Assembly: GCA_013398175.1 (NCBI GenBank)
Contig: VZRZ01001244.1
Location: forward strand, 381,939-445,938
Reading direction: 5' to 3'
Source of the DNA: Climacteris rufus
Taxonomy: Eukaryota > Chordata > Aves > Passeriformes > Climacteridae
DNA: 64,000 nt
Shown: positions 38,301 to 47,945 of the stretch, piece by piece
Numbering within the stretch: the first letter of the stretch is position 1
How the letters are laid out: each line of letters opens with the position of its first letter
Program-made: the position numbers and the translations under genes
Notes under the pieces: model-generated
The model's input: only the letters and a program-made list of their open reading frames with translations
Told to the model about the DNA's origin: nothing
Database searches by the model: none

Positions 38301-41189
38301 GAAGGATTGCCCACTTCTTCTGAATCTGCAAAGAGAAAATAGACAGCAGATACAAAGCAAACTAAAGAACATGCATTTTCCTGTAATGATAATTTAGCTT
38401 TGGTACACCTTGCCATTTTTATGGGGGATGCTAAAATTTCATGAAGGCTCTGGGGAAGGCTGGACAAACGTGTGGGTATGAAATTAATGGAGGATTGTTA
38501 CATTCTCATGCACACTAAAATAATAACCCTCTAGGAGGTTTCCAAGTTTTATATTCCCAGAGGTTGGGCAAATATTCAGGGAAGGATCCCTACGTGCTTG
38601 TTCTATCCCAACTCCCCTCCCCAGGCATTTACTTTTGACTACATTTGGAAGCAGCATGCTAGTGGGTGGTGGGGGTTGGTAGACATTTAGTCTGACCCTG
38701 TACAGCTGTTCTAATGTTTTTATGATCTCATTTATTATTAAAAAGAAAAAAAGAAGCACTCATCTTTCTGTGACACTGAAGTGATTAAAAAATTGAAGAG
38801 AGTTAAGAAGTTTAAATAAAAAATTCTCATGTCTGCAAAACACTAAAACCAGGTTCAAATTCATAACCTAAATGAAACTGTTTTCCAGCTCATGCATTTT
38901 ATGATGCATAATGTGAAATATGGCAAAGTCAGCTCAGGATTTTACAATGAGTACTATCTGTTCTGAAAAGGAAGAAATTAAAGCTGCATACAATAGACTT
39001 CCTGCTGGGGAGGTGAGAGGGAAGGGGAACCCAGCATCCCAAAGGATGCACTGGTAAAAACCCCAAATCAAACCAAGAGATGTGAGTCATCAAGGCTGCA
39101 ATGTTACTGGAGAAAATCCAGGAAGTCAGACCTAAAACAGGAACAGAAAGGAAGTGGGGGGAGATAGAAATGAAGAGAAAGAATAAGAAAGATAATTTAA
39201 GACAAGAAAAGAGAACTTGGAGAGTTGCCTGGACCTGAATAGCAATGGAGGTGGTCACACCACCAGCCTTGCAGGCTGACATACATTTCTGTGGGCTCAA
39301 CAGAGTCAATCCAGTACGTCCCCATATCTCACAACCAGCACTCCCTTCTGCCAGTGCTGACACTGTGCACGAATGTGCAGCTGTGTGGTGAGCTAAATTC
39401 AGAAGGGACTCATCTGTAAACTAACACTTTATGGCAAGCAGGCCTATGGCTCAGACCAGCCTTAGGATCTCGCTGGGGAGTGGAATTAGAGGATCAGGTC
39501 TTGCTCTACGCTTGCACCCTCATCCAGACACCTGGGAGGTAGGTTAAAGATGTGGAAGCCTGAAGGAGCAGAAAGAAAGGCAAAAGAAGGAACTTCACCT
39601 TGAAAAATAATCTGTGATTCTGGTGTACATTTTTAATTTGGTTTTGGTTAACTTTTTTCAGACTTCTAATTGTTGTCTACCTACAATAAAGATGTGCTTC
39701 ACTAGGCCCACAAGCTTCTCCAGTGCTAGCAGCCGTGGGTGATGCTGAGAAATACCAGACACATTTCTTTGGGGATAAGAGGTTTGTGTACAATGTGCGT
39801 TCAGGCACTGCTAGCAAACTCTACAGTCTAACAGAGAGACAAGGAGTTTCCTCTGCCAAGTTCCAAAAGCCAGGCTGCAGTAGCACTGCACAGTGTGAGG
39901 CTCCCTGCAGTGGGTGTGTTCCACCTGCAAATCTCACAATACAGAGCAGCACCCTCAGCCCTGGACAGCCTTTAGTCACCTTAGTATTTATGGGCTTCTT
40001 ATTATCAAATGCCAACTAAAATAGTACTCATTCATGCTTTGTGTAATGTACTTTGGGCTTAATTGTGACTCTTTTTTCCCCAAAAGGAAATTTCATTCTT
40101 TGAAAGAACAACAGGCCATAAAAGCCTTCCAAGGATGCTGTTAGAAATATGAAATTATTTACCAGTTTGGAAAGGAATGGTAAGGAGCTGTCTGCCTTCT
40201 TTCTTTAGGGCCAACTAAGTAGTGATTAATAGCTGTGATTACTTTGCTTATCTTTAACCTTTATGTCACTAAGGGTGGGTCAACGTTTCCAGTGCCATGT
40301 AGCAAACATCAGTTTTAGGGCCTTTTAAATAGGTTAGATGGAAGGAAAACAACAGCATAAACTGCTTGTCTGTGCCCAAGTTTGGCTCCTGAGCACTGCC
40401 TAGCAGCTCTCACTGGATGCTCATAGCTCCTCAGTCTCCTGCAGAAACAGCATCTGAAACAGACGCCGCTGGAGCCACTCAGAAAAAGGCAACAATGTAG
40501 ACCGATTTCCTAATGCCTATCGCAGAAAAAGGGCTGACTGCAGCTTGCCCTCAAGATTTCAGAAAGGTAAAATGGGATGTATAAGAAGAAAAACAGAGTT
40601 TTTCTGTCATGGACAGAGTCCTCTGTCACGGACTGCAGAACGTAACTTGTTTAAAATTTGTCAGCTGTTTAGTTTTCCTGCTAATATTGATTTCAATAAC
40701 TTTAGGAATAAAATTGCTAGACATTTTAGCACTTTACAACACACTTTTCTAGATTTCCCTTATCTGTTCCCTCCCAATAAGAGTCCATTTTGTGGAACAT
40801 CTTTTTCTGTCATTTTGTTATAACTTGTCAAAACATCAAACAATATTTTTAGCTTTTCTTCACCCTTCTATGTTTTTCCCTTCTTTCCTCAATGAAGTTG
40901 ATTGATACACTAAACCTCTCAAAAAACAGGCAGACAAAAGCCTGTTTATAAACAATTAGTGCAAATCTTTATAAATGAGAATTTAGGATGGGGTTTCCCA
41001 TCAGTTTAAAGGTCATCTAGGTTGTAGTGCTCCTGCTATCCCCACTGTAGTCCGAGCACCTTCCCCCACTTCATTCACTAACACATCCGCAGCAGTACAG
41101 GAGGCAGATTCGGCTGCAGACTAAGTGGCTTTCTGTCTGAGGTGTAACTGTACAACTTCCAGTGGCTAAACCTGGAGTGGGACAGGGGG
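38301..41189. other. Intergenic DNA
   Basis: No gene recognised. A purine-rich run lies near 39.15-39.21 kb. The minus-strand frame at 38929-39363 is open for 144 codons because of that strand bias and has no family signature. Confidence 0.5.
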
Positions 41190-41440
41190 AATTATAAAAC
41201 AGTTTGGGCTGGAAGGACCATTAAAGATTATTCAGTACCACCTCCTCCTGCCATAGGCAGGGACATCTTCTGCTCGATCAGTTTGCTCGGAGCACCACCC
41301 AACCTGGCCTTGAACACTTCCAGGGATGGGGCACACACAACTTCTCTGAGCAACCTGTTCCAGTGCCTCACCATCTTCACAGTACAGATTTTTTTTCCCT
41401 AAAATCCACTATCATGTTCACTTTGAAACAGTATCCCTAG
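41190..41440 (-). mobile_element. CR1 LINE 3' fragment
   Basis: A minus-strand CR1 3' end, recognisable from AGTTTGGGCTGGAAGGACCA and from CCTTGAACACTTCCAGGGAT. It is 5'-truncated near 41440 and encodes nothing. Confidence 0.9.
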
Positions 41441-41714
41441 ACTATTTGTATAGAGTGAAAAACTGAAGAAAGCTCTATTTTTTTGCCAGCTGTGGGTAAG
41501 AGGAGATTTTTCAGCTCTTACAACTTATAATGTTATACAGGGATACAGCATTGCAGGCTACTTCCAAAAAGGAGAAACAGATGCACCTGTGGTTGATGTT
41601 TCAGAAACATCTAATTAGAGTCAAAGGAAAGTTGAGGCATTAAAGCATAGCTTCACAAGTTAACCAGTTGGCAGCCCTAGGGAACAGTAAAAGAAGATAG
41701 ATATAGGAAACAAG

Positions 41715-42420
41715 TGCTCACTTTGTGGGCAGAGTGGCAGGAAAGGTGCCTGGCAGAAAAGCACCTGGGGGTGTTAGTGGCTGAGCAAGAGGCAGCATGT
41801 GCCCAGGGGGCCAAGAAGGCTGATGGCATCCTGGCCTGGATCAGGAACAGTGTGGCCAGCAGGACCAGGGCAGGGATTGTCTTCGTGTACTTGGCACTGG
41901 TGAGGCGGCACCTCGGGTGCCATGTCCAGTTCTGGGCCCCTCAGCACAGGGAAGGCATTGAGGTGCTGGAGCGAGTCCAGAGAAGGGCAGTGGAGCTGGT
42001 GAAGGATGTGGAGCACAAGTCCTGTGAGGAGCAGCTGAGGGAGCTGGGGTTGTTCAGTCTGGAGAAAAGGTGGCTCAGAGAGGAGACCTCACTCTCCACA
42101 GCTCCCTGAAAAGAGGCTGGAGTCAGGTGGGGCTCAGTCTCTTCCCAAGGAACAAGTGACAGGACGAGAGGACACAGTCTCAAGCTGCATCAGGGCAGGT
42201 TCAGGCTCAACATGCTGAGGAATTTCTTCACAGAAAGGGTGATTGGGCATTGGCATGGGCTGCCTAGGGACATGGTAGAGTCACTCTCACTGGAGGTGTT
42301 TCAGAAAGACTGGACGTGGCACTCAGCGCCATGGTCTAGTTCATGTGGTATGCGGTCATAGGTTGGACTCGATGATTTCAGAGGTTTTTTCCAACCTTAA
42401 TGAGGTTGGGATTCTGTGAG
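41715..42420 (+). mobile_element. CR1 LINE with ORF2 C-terminal remnant and 3' UTR
   Basis: This is the best-preserved CR1 in the window. Positions 41714-42109 remain open for 131 codons and encode the C-terminal end of the CR1 ORF2 polyprotein, downstream of the reverse-transcriptase catalytic core. Recognisable pieces are HLGVLV, VQFWAP, LERVQRRA and LRELGLFSLEKR. The endonuclease and catalytic domains are missing by 5' truncation. The 3' UTR continues to GGTTGGACTCGATGATTTC and ends at about 42420, only 140 bp before the CpG island. Confidence 0.95.
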
Positions 42421-42686
42421 AAACCTATTTTTTTTAAGTTTGGCAGGTGGAGCAGTAGCAGATTGGTTCCTGCCCTCACTTTAAAAACTCACATAAAACC
42501 ACTCTGCGTTTTACACAGGCAACCTGTAAAGCAGAAGGTACGAAGAGCACGGTGACCGACAGCCGGACCACAGAGCACACTCCCTGCCCCACTCAGCACA
42601 CACGCCATGCCGGTGAGGCCGGAGCGCGGAGAGGGGCGGAGCGGAGCGGGGCCGGGCGGCCCCTCAGCGCCCGGACCCCGCGGCCA

Positions 42687-42694
42687 TCACGTCA
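42687..42694. promoter_or_regulatory. CRE-like element
   Basis: TCACGTCA is one base from the palindromic CREB/ATF consensus. It lies about 170 bp upstream of the predicted start. Confidence 0.5.
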
Positions 42695-42829
42695 GCGCCG
42701 CCGTCCCCGCCCCTCCGCGCGCCCCCGCGAGCAAAGCGCGGTCCCGCCCCAGCTCCGCGCGGGGTCTCCGCCCCTCGGCCCGGGCGGAGAGGGGGCGTGG
42801 CCAGCCTCGTTCCCACCCCGCACCGCACG

Positions 42830-42837
42830 TATAAAAT
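42830..42837 (+). promoter_or_regulatory. TATA box
   Basis: TATAAAAT lies 27-31 bp upstream of the pyrimidine run CCCTCTTTC (42857-42865), the canonical distance for a TATA-directed start. Confidence 0.8.
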
Positions 42838-42860
42838 GGGCGAGCGCCGCTACCCACCCT

Positions 42861-42895
42861 CTTTCGCTGCGGTGCGCCTGCGGGGCTGTTATACG
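42861..42895 (+). ncRNA. SNHG5: SNHG5 exon 1 (5'TOP)
   Basis: The predicted transcript begins in the run CCCTCTTTC (42857-42865), a terminal oligopyrimidine start. It ends at 42895 before GTAAGG, a strong splice donor. The 35-nt length is typical for first exons of TOP genes. An ATG at 42836 lies in the TATA box, upstream of the start, and is not a translation start. The exact start base could be any C in the run. Confidence 0.7.
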
Positions 42896-43175
42896 GTAAG
42901 GCGGCGGGGGATGCGGTGTGTGCCATTGCCCCAGCGAGGCTGGGGGAGGAAGGGGGGATACTGTGGCTTCTTGCTTGCGTTTGGACGTTCGGGAGGATCA
43001 CCCGCGGTGCCGCCGGCGTGGTGATCGAGACTGGAATTGGCGGATGAGGCTTGCACCCTTGGAGCCGCGGGTAGGGCCAGGCGTAAGGCAGCCGTAATCC
43101 AACTGTGGGGCCGCAGCCGCCCATGCAAGGTGCCTTGCCGACAGCCGTGGCAGTGCGAGTGAACGGAGGAGGTGG

Positions 43176-43250
43176 ACTACACATCCCAGCACGCCCCGCG
43201 CGCGACTACTTGCCGGAAACTAATCTCGGGGCGCGGGGCACGCTGGGATC
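43176..43250. promoter_or_regulatory. Inverted pair of ZNF143/SBS-like sites with an ETS site between
   Basis: ACTACACATCCCAGCACGCC (43176-43195) matches the ZNF143/STAF promoter motif (ACTACAATTCCCAGCATGC type). An inverted second arm, GCGCGGGGCACGCTGGGATC (43231-43250), agrees with the reverse complement of 43182-43201 at 17 of 20 positions. GCCGGAAAC (43212-43220), an ETS-type site, lies between them. A YY1-like CGCCATTTTG follows at 43289-43298. These are in the CpG island but 300-440 bp into intron 1, so they may mark a second or bidirectional start. Confidence 0.6.
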
Positions 43251-43340
43251 GGTAGGCGGCGGCGGCCCGCGTGGCGCTACCGGACCCGCGCCATTTTGAT
43301 CCCCACCCGTGACCGCTGGGGCTGGTGAGGGGGTGCTGCC

Positions 43341-44540
43341 CTTCCCGTGCCCTCCGCTGGGGCAGCCTTCAGTCGTCTGAATTCATGCGGACAATGTTAT
43401 GTAAGGCTGTAAATGTAATATAAGCCGCCTTGTTCATGTGACAGAGGGTTAGTGCACGTTCTTGTGTTACCTGAACGTGTTTTGGGGGACTTAACACTGT
43501 CATGGAGTGCCCCACAGCAGACGACCTATAAAAGTACTGTGAAATCAACATAGCGTTCAGAGGCAAAAACCCCACAATATTTAGATGATTTTAATGTAAC
43601 TTGTAAGATTAACGTTCTAACTAACGATGCTTCCTTTTATTTTTTTTAAAGCCAATGGCACAGCAGAAAAAAATTGAAACTTTTTATTTAAAAAAATCCA
43701 CCACCTCCATCTTAAAAAATAACAAACAGAACAACACACCACCTCTAAAAGCTTCTTTGGGTCTTAAGATCCCTTTTTGCCCCTTCCATGAAATACTGGT
43801 CTCATTGAGCCATAGTACTTCTTAAAGAATAGGAAATCCAATTAAAAAATATCTCTAGGACTCTAGGCTCTTACCTGCAAGCAAAGATTAGCGTATGGCT
43901 GGATTCAGGTAGGTCAATTGTCAGGTGCATTTATTCTGTGTTGAATTTCCTTGTCTAATAGTCACACATTAGGTTACTGAACAGTAAAATTTTTGAAACT
44001 TAAACCATTAGTAACTCTTGCTTTATTTACAAGGGTTTATTACACTCAATAACAATGAAGTTTAAAGCAGAGTTTATTACACCCATTAAGTGGAAGCTTA
44101 ACTTGAGGCTTTCCATAGCTTAAATTGGTTTTGTGGTGTGAAACAAAATGTGTGAGTTATTTTTCCTGGATTGATACATTTATTTGATCTTTGTAGTGCA
44201 GAGTGAGGTATTTAAAATAAGCATGTTCCAGTAATGTATGTGGCAAAACATACTTAGTCATGCATTTCTTCATCTGGTTGAGTTGGTGGATTTTGGTAAT
44301 TGCCACGTGGGTAAAGCTGTTCTCTAAACCAACAGAAATCAGCTCTTAAACGATGCAGACCTTGAGATAAAAAATTCTTTGAACTGAGGTTTAACAATGG
44401 GTACATGCAGTTATTTCCACAATGCTTTTAATACGGGATTTCGGGTGGGTGTAACTCCCCACTCCTTCGTTACTTAAAACTGCATTTCTTGCTGTTTTTC
44501 TCTTGCAAGCTTGTGATGTAGTACTTAACATGCTGCTTTT
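43341..44540 (+). other. SNHG5 intron 1, main part
   Basis: AT-rich sequence without a clear snoRNA. A weak exon candidate ends at 43908 before GTAGGT, but its acceptor has a poor pyrimidine tract, so I did not call it. Confidence 0.45.
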
Positions 44541-44544
44541 AGAA

Positions 44545-44615
44545 AGTGTTGATGATTAGTGCCTCATAATGTGTCTGACTTACTGGCCTGGTAATACAAA
44601 TCTGCTGATTCAAGT
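44545..44615 (+). ncRNA. Candidate box C/D snoRNA or decayed SNORD50 paralogue
   Basis: Box C-like TTGATGA is at 44549-44555, a D'-like CTGA at 44575-44578 and box D CTGA at 44605-44608. The distance is normal for a C/D snoRNA. TAATACAAATCTG before box D resembles TAATACGGATCCGG of the true SNORD50 at 47745. There is no convincing terminal stem, and box D is only 34 nt before the next acceptor. It may be a relic or chance. Confidence 0.25.
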
Positions 44616-44642
44616 TGTAAGACTGTCCATGTTTGTTTTCAG

Positions 44643-44692
44643 GTATGATGGAGAGGAAGCTTTCAGTGGTGCTAAGTACACTGTACATTAAG
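44643..44692 (+). ncRNA. SNHG5: Candidate SNHG5 internal exon
   Basis: The acceptor is GTTTGTTTTCAG, ending at 44642. The 50-nt segment ends at 44692 before GTAACA. Both signals are good and the length suits a snoRNA host exon. Only splice signals support it. Confidence 0.4.
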
Positions 44693-45835
44693 GTAACAGC
44701 TCTGGACATTTTAATGTTGCTCGAGAAGTAACACTGCATTTCTGTTATTGACCAGGTCAATAAGGACCTCTGTTTCTTAACTTGATTTTGTATTTTTGGC
44801 TGTCAAAAATGTGGAAAGTGCCAGAGAGCTGTCATCTTTGTGTGGCTACTGAATGGGACAAAAAGGAAAAGCTACATTGTGTTTTCATAACTGCTATCAA
44901 ACTGATGAGTAATTATTGGATAATTTTTGGGTTTGGTACTCTTGGAGTTAAGGTCAGCCTGTAGGTCAGTTCTTAGTTGGATTTCTTTTGCTTACAAAAT
45001 TTCACCTTGTATAGTATTGTGGACTGCTGGAGAAGAATATTAAATTGTTGTATGAAAATGTCGATTTTTAGTGCTTGGTGATTGATTACATTTCTGACAT
45101 AGTAACAAGAGATGATGCTAGACCACAGCAGGAGATGTTGTCTAGTTTGAAATATAATTTTTGCTTATTTTTTAATTTTAGCCCTTCATGGAAGGACCAT
45201 CACAAGTAGAAGAATACTTGGTACACACAAGTGGATTTTCCTGAAAGCTATGTATGTTTTGAATGATCAGTGGGGATAAATTAATAATAAATGGGTTAGC
45301 AAAATAGGCAAAGATCAACTCAGCAGTTGTGTCATTAACTTCAAAATTAAAGTGTCAGTTTATTTCAGACATGTTTGACATGGTCTAGAACTGTGTGGCT
45401 TGGGGGGGATTGTAAATAGTTTCTGTGTCAGGAGCTGGTAAAATGCCTGTCTGAGGTGTTCATACTAAAATAATTAAAAATTATCTCAATATGGCTTTTA
45501 ATTGTGAATTTGCACTTTATTAGTAGTTAAGTATAAGAGTGCTTAGTCAAAGAAAATGGGGCGGCATTTAGAGGCTTGTAAATGAGCAAATGTTCAAATT
45601 TTTTAATAAAAATGTGTATTCACTTTTTAAATGTATAGTTGATATTGTATCACCCTTCTGAAAGAAAGAAATAACTTCAGGATCTTTATTTGTTTAAATT
45701 TGACTCAAATGCTTTACAACCAGTTATTAAAAAGTAAAATTGGGTTGTTTTTAGTAGCTTCTGTTATATTATGCATGAACTTGTTGTAATTCAGGATTTT
45801 ACTCAAATTTCTAGAGTGTCATGAGAAGTTTCTAG

Positions 45836-45892
45836 TAATGAGAATGTGACGTGTCCTGAAGAAAGATTTCCTTGCCGGTGGAAATACAAGAG
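45836..45892 (+). ncRNA. SNHG5: Candidate SNHG5 internal exon
   Basis: A 57-nt segment between TTTCTAG (ending 45835) and a GTAATA donor at 45893. It is followed by a 238-nt intron that contains the SNORD50-like copy at 46024-46119. An alternative acceptor lies upstream at 45794 (GTAATTCAG). The polypyrimidine tract of the chosen acceptor is short. Confidence 0.35.
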
Positions 45893-46023
45893 GTAATATT
45901 TATTGATTAATCAGCAGGATTCTTTTGTTGATTGTAATGCATTCCCTTTTCAGTACATTGCTTATGAAAGACAGTTTTGTGGAGTGTATGAATGTATGAG
46001 TGGTGTTAGAGTTGCCAGTCACT

Positions 46024-46119
46024 GATATTTGTGAATAGTGGTGAATCGTGCTGAAGCTGCCAAACTTGATAAATTGATGATCAACTTCGTACAGATCTGG
46101 CTACTGAGATAAAATAATC
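46024..46119 (+). ncRNA. Divergent SNORD50-like snoRNA copy
   Basis: The 3' part, GTACAGATCTGGCTACTGAG (46089-46108), closely resembles the box D half of human SNORD50A/B as I remember them and contains box D CTGA at 46104-46107. A perfect TGATGA lies at 46075-46080. The D' guide TATCCCGAAC of SNORD50 is absent. One model uses GTGAATA (46031-46037) as a degenerate box C, with GATATTT (46024-46030) pairing imperfectly to AAATAATC (46112-46119). The other is an internal deletion joining box C at 46074 directly to the D half. Box D is only 23 nt before the acceptor at 46130, which is close for efficient processing. It may guide a single site or be a pseudogene. Confidence 0.55.
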
Positions 46120-46130
46120 TCCTCTTTCAG

Positions 46131-46204
46131 TCATCAATCATTCTAGTTGGTGTTGGCTTACTGCTGTAGCTGTGTACAAGTTAGGTGCCAGCATGCACCA
46201 GGTT
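46131..46204 (+). ncRNA. SNHG5: Candidate SNHG5 internal exon
   Basis: A good acceptor, ATCTCCTCTTTCAG, ends at 46130, and the strong donor GTGAGTAAG begins at 46205, giving a 74-nt exon. The intron upstream carries a SNORD50-like sequence, which supports the placement. Confidence 0.5.
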
Positions 46205-47355
46205 GTGAGTAAGAATGTTGGTGCATCATTTAAACCCATCTCAGGACTCTGTTGTAAAAACTCTCATCTTTAAAGAGCAGAGAGGGGGAAGTGTTAGACT
46301 TGAGGTGTGTTGCCCTATAGTGGATAAATAACAAGCATTAGCCAGGTATGGTAAGGAAGTGTTGCTGGTGTTTGAAAGCTGCTGATGATGTTTGCACTGT
46401 GACACTCTTAGGACAGTTAATTTAGGGGTCACTAATGTGACCATTTGGGAGATGTCATGTTAATGACAAAGGTGGAATTTGATGGTGAATAGTAGTGAAT
46501 TCTAAATAAAGCTGTTTCAGCTCCAGTGATGATAAACTGCTTCACAAGTTATAATATCCTTGAAGCAGGCAAAAAGAATGCTCGTGAATGCTTACTGTGC
46601 ATTAAGAATAGTGGTTTCTCCAAGAACTTAATTCCCACCTAAGTATCTGAATTTAGTATTTTTCAGTGACATTCACTTCATTGCACTGGTGCTTGAGTAT
46701 ATTCACAGGTTGGTTTTAGTGAAAAAGTTAAAATTTAGAGTTTGAGAACTTCTCATTTTCCAATGTTAATAACCAACTGTAACTTTATTCCACTCCTTAT
46801 TCAGGGAAAGTACCTTTAAATACTTTGCTGGCTACCAGTACTTTCCTTTGAACAGCAGGTTTTGTATCAGTATGTGAAGCTCAAATGTATGAATGAAACT
46901 TACTGTGCAGCCATGCTGCCTGTAAAGTCCTGTATTGTTTAAGACAGGCACTGTTGCAAGTAGGAAGCAGAGTGACTTACATGACAAGAGACAAGTTGGA
47001 AGTAGCAAAGTTTGAATGCTGCTTCTCAACAGAAGGTATGAGTTCCAATAAATACTATTTCTGATCCTGATAGGCTGAGTGCCAGTATCAGATACCCTGA
47101 TAATCAAGTGTAATTGCCCCTCTCCTATCATAGCTCATACCCAGGCTGAGCAATAGCTGGGCAAAAGAAGCAAAACAAATCTTATTGTGACATGACTTCG
47201 CTTCTAATTAAAGAAGTTTCACAGAACTTGTAGCATGCTAATGCAGACATGTTGAATAATGCACTTAGGCCTGTATGAGAGGCTAAATAGATGAGAAATG
47301 GTATTTTGAGTGAGGGAAGAAACCTCTGAACTAATAAATGTCTTATTTTTTACAG

Positions 47356-47408
47356 GAAAATGTTTTTTTACAGAAAAAACTAGGAACAAATGCTTTTGGC
47401 TTACTCAG
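47356..47408 (+). ncRNA. SNHG5: SNHG5 exon preceding the SNORD50 intron
   Basis: The acceptor TCTTATTTTTTACAG ends at 47355 and the donor GTATGTAAC begins at 47409, leaving a 53-nt exon. It directly precedes the intron that contains SNORD50, which makes this the best supported internal exon. It has no coding potential. Confidence 0.6.
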
Positions 47409-47735
47409 GTATGTAACTGAAAAGCTTCTAAACATTCTGTCATTTTAAGTCTGAAGTAACTGTGCTTACAGTTCAGGTTTTTTTTTGCATTATGACAGTT
47501 ATTAACACAATTAATTGATCAATTGATATGGTAAATCATACTTGGCATTTAAAAACATTTGTTCCCCAAGGCATAGTGTGTGCTGATAGCTGTGCCTAAC
47601 CTATGTGAAAAGTTCTAAATAAGTGTACTTTATTATGGAAATACAACAAATGGTCAGACATTGTAATACCAGAACAAGCAATCAGAAACCTTACAGAATA
47701 TTTCCTCCTAAGCTTTTGTTTGTTGTATTGCTTTT

Positions 47736-47815
47736 GTCTCATCTGTGATGATCCTATCCCGAACCTGAATTCCTTGCTGAGAAACTTAATACGGATCCGG
47801 AATCTGAGACGAGAC
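47736..47815 (+). ncRNA. SNORD50: SNORD50 (U50) box C/D snoRNA
   Basis: C/D snoRNAs direct 2'-O-methylation of rRNA in the nucleolus, with fibrillarin as methylase; U50 is known to target 28S rRNA. Box C GTGATGA is at 47745-47751, D' CTGA at 47765-47768, a C'-like TGCTGAGA at 47774-47781 and box D CTGA at 47804-47807. The D' guide TATCCCGAAC (47755-47764) is the hallmark of U50 and matches the human gene as I remember it. The D guide region ACGGATCCGGAAT is at 47791-47803. The terminal stem is strong: GTCTCATC (47736-47743) pairs with GACGAGAC (47808-47815) at 7 of 8 positions. It lies in the intron 47409-47945 on the host strand and would be released from the debranched intron. Confidence 0.94.
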
Positions 47816-47866
47816 CAAAAGTTTCGATTTAAACTTTTTGAAAACTATCATACTGTCCTTGTGTTT

Positions 47867-47945
47867 TTAGTTGTTGGTTTGGGTTTTGTTTTTGTTTGTT
47901 TGTGGGGTTTTTTGTGTGTTTTGGTTTGATTTTTTTTTTTAACAG
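47867..47945 (+). repeat. T/G-only low-complexity tract and 3' splice site
   Basis: An almost pure T/G run (GTTTGGGTTTTG-like units) is followed by about 11 T and AACAG, giving a very strong polypyrimidine tract and acceptor ending at 47945. Box D of SNORD50 lies 138 nt upstream of it, within workable range for intronic snoRNA processing. Confidence 0.75.

Larger units (their letters stand above)
42560..43340 (+). promoter_or_regulatory. SNHG5: CpG-island promoter of the SNHG5 host gene
   Basis: GC content and CpG density jump sharply at about 42560 and fall back at about 43340. The upstream part has several GC boxes (for example GAGGGGCGGAGCGG near 42635), a CRE-like site, and a TATA box 27-31 bp before a pyrimidine-rich start. 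TATA plus TOP in a CpG island is the usual layout for translation-machinery genes and snoRNA host genes. The downstream part, in intron 1, holds a separate ZNF143-like cluster. Long open frames here on both strands reflect GC richness. Confidence 0.88.

Noticed and set aside
38929..39363. Minus-strand open frame of 144 codons with hydrophobic stretches
   Set aside because: The hydrophobic run comes from a purine-rich tract read on the opposite strand; no membrane-protein family is recognisable.
42797..43024. Short coding frame through exon 1 starting at an ATG in the TATA box
   Set aside because: The ATG is upstream of the predicted transcription start and the frame reads straight through the splice donor.
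42687..43184. Minus-strand open frame of 165 codons
   Set aside because: It sits across the SNHG5 promoter and exon 1 in the CpG island; composition alone explains it.
46378..46560. CTGATGATG (about 46380) and AGTGATGATAAA (about 46528) as further snoRNA C boxes
   Set aside because: Neither has a suitably placed CTGA box D or a terminal stem.
47290..47340. AGATGAGA...CTCTGAAC as a C/D snoRNA before the 47356 exon
   Set aside because: The C box deviates too far from consensus and the boxes are too close, with no guide similarity to SNORD50.
42861..47945. A ribosomal-protein gene as the owner of the TOP promoter
   Set aside because: No ribosomal-protein exon is recognisable in any frame downstream, whereas SNORD50 points to SNHG5.
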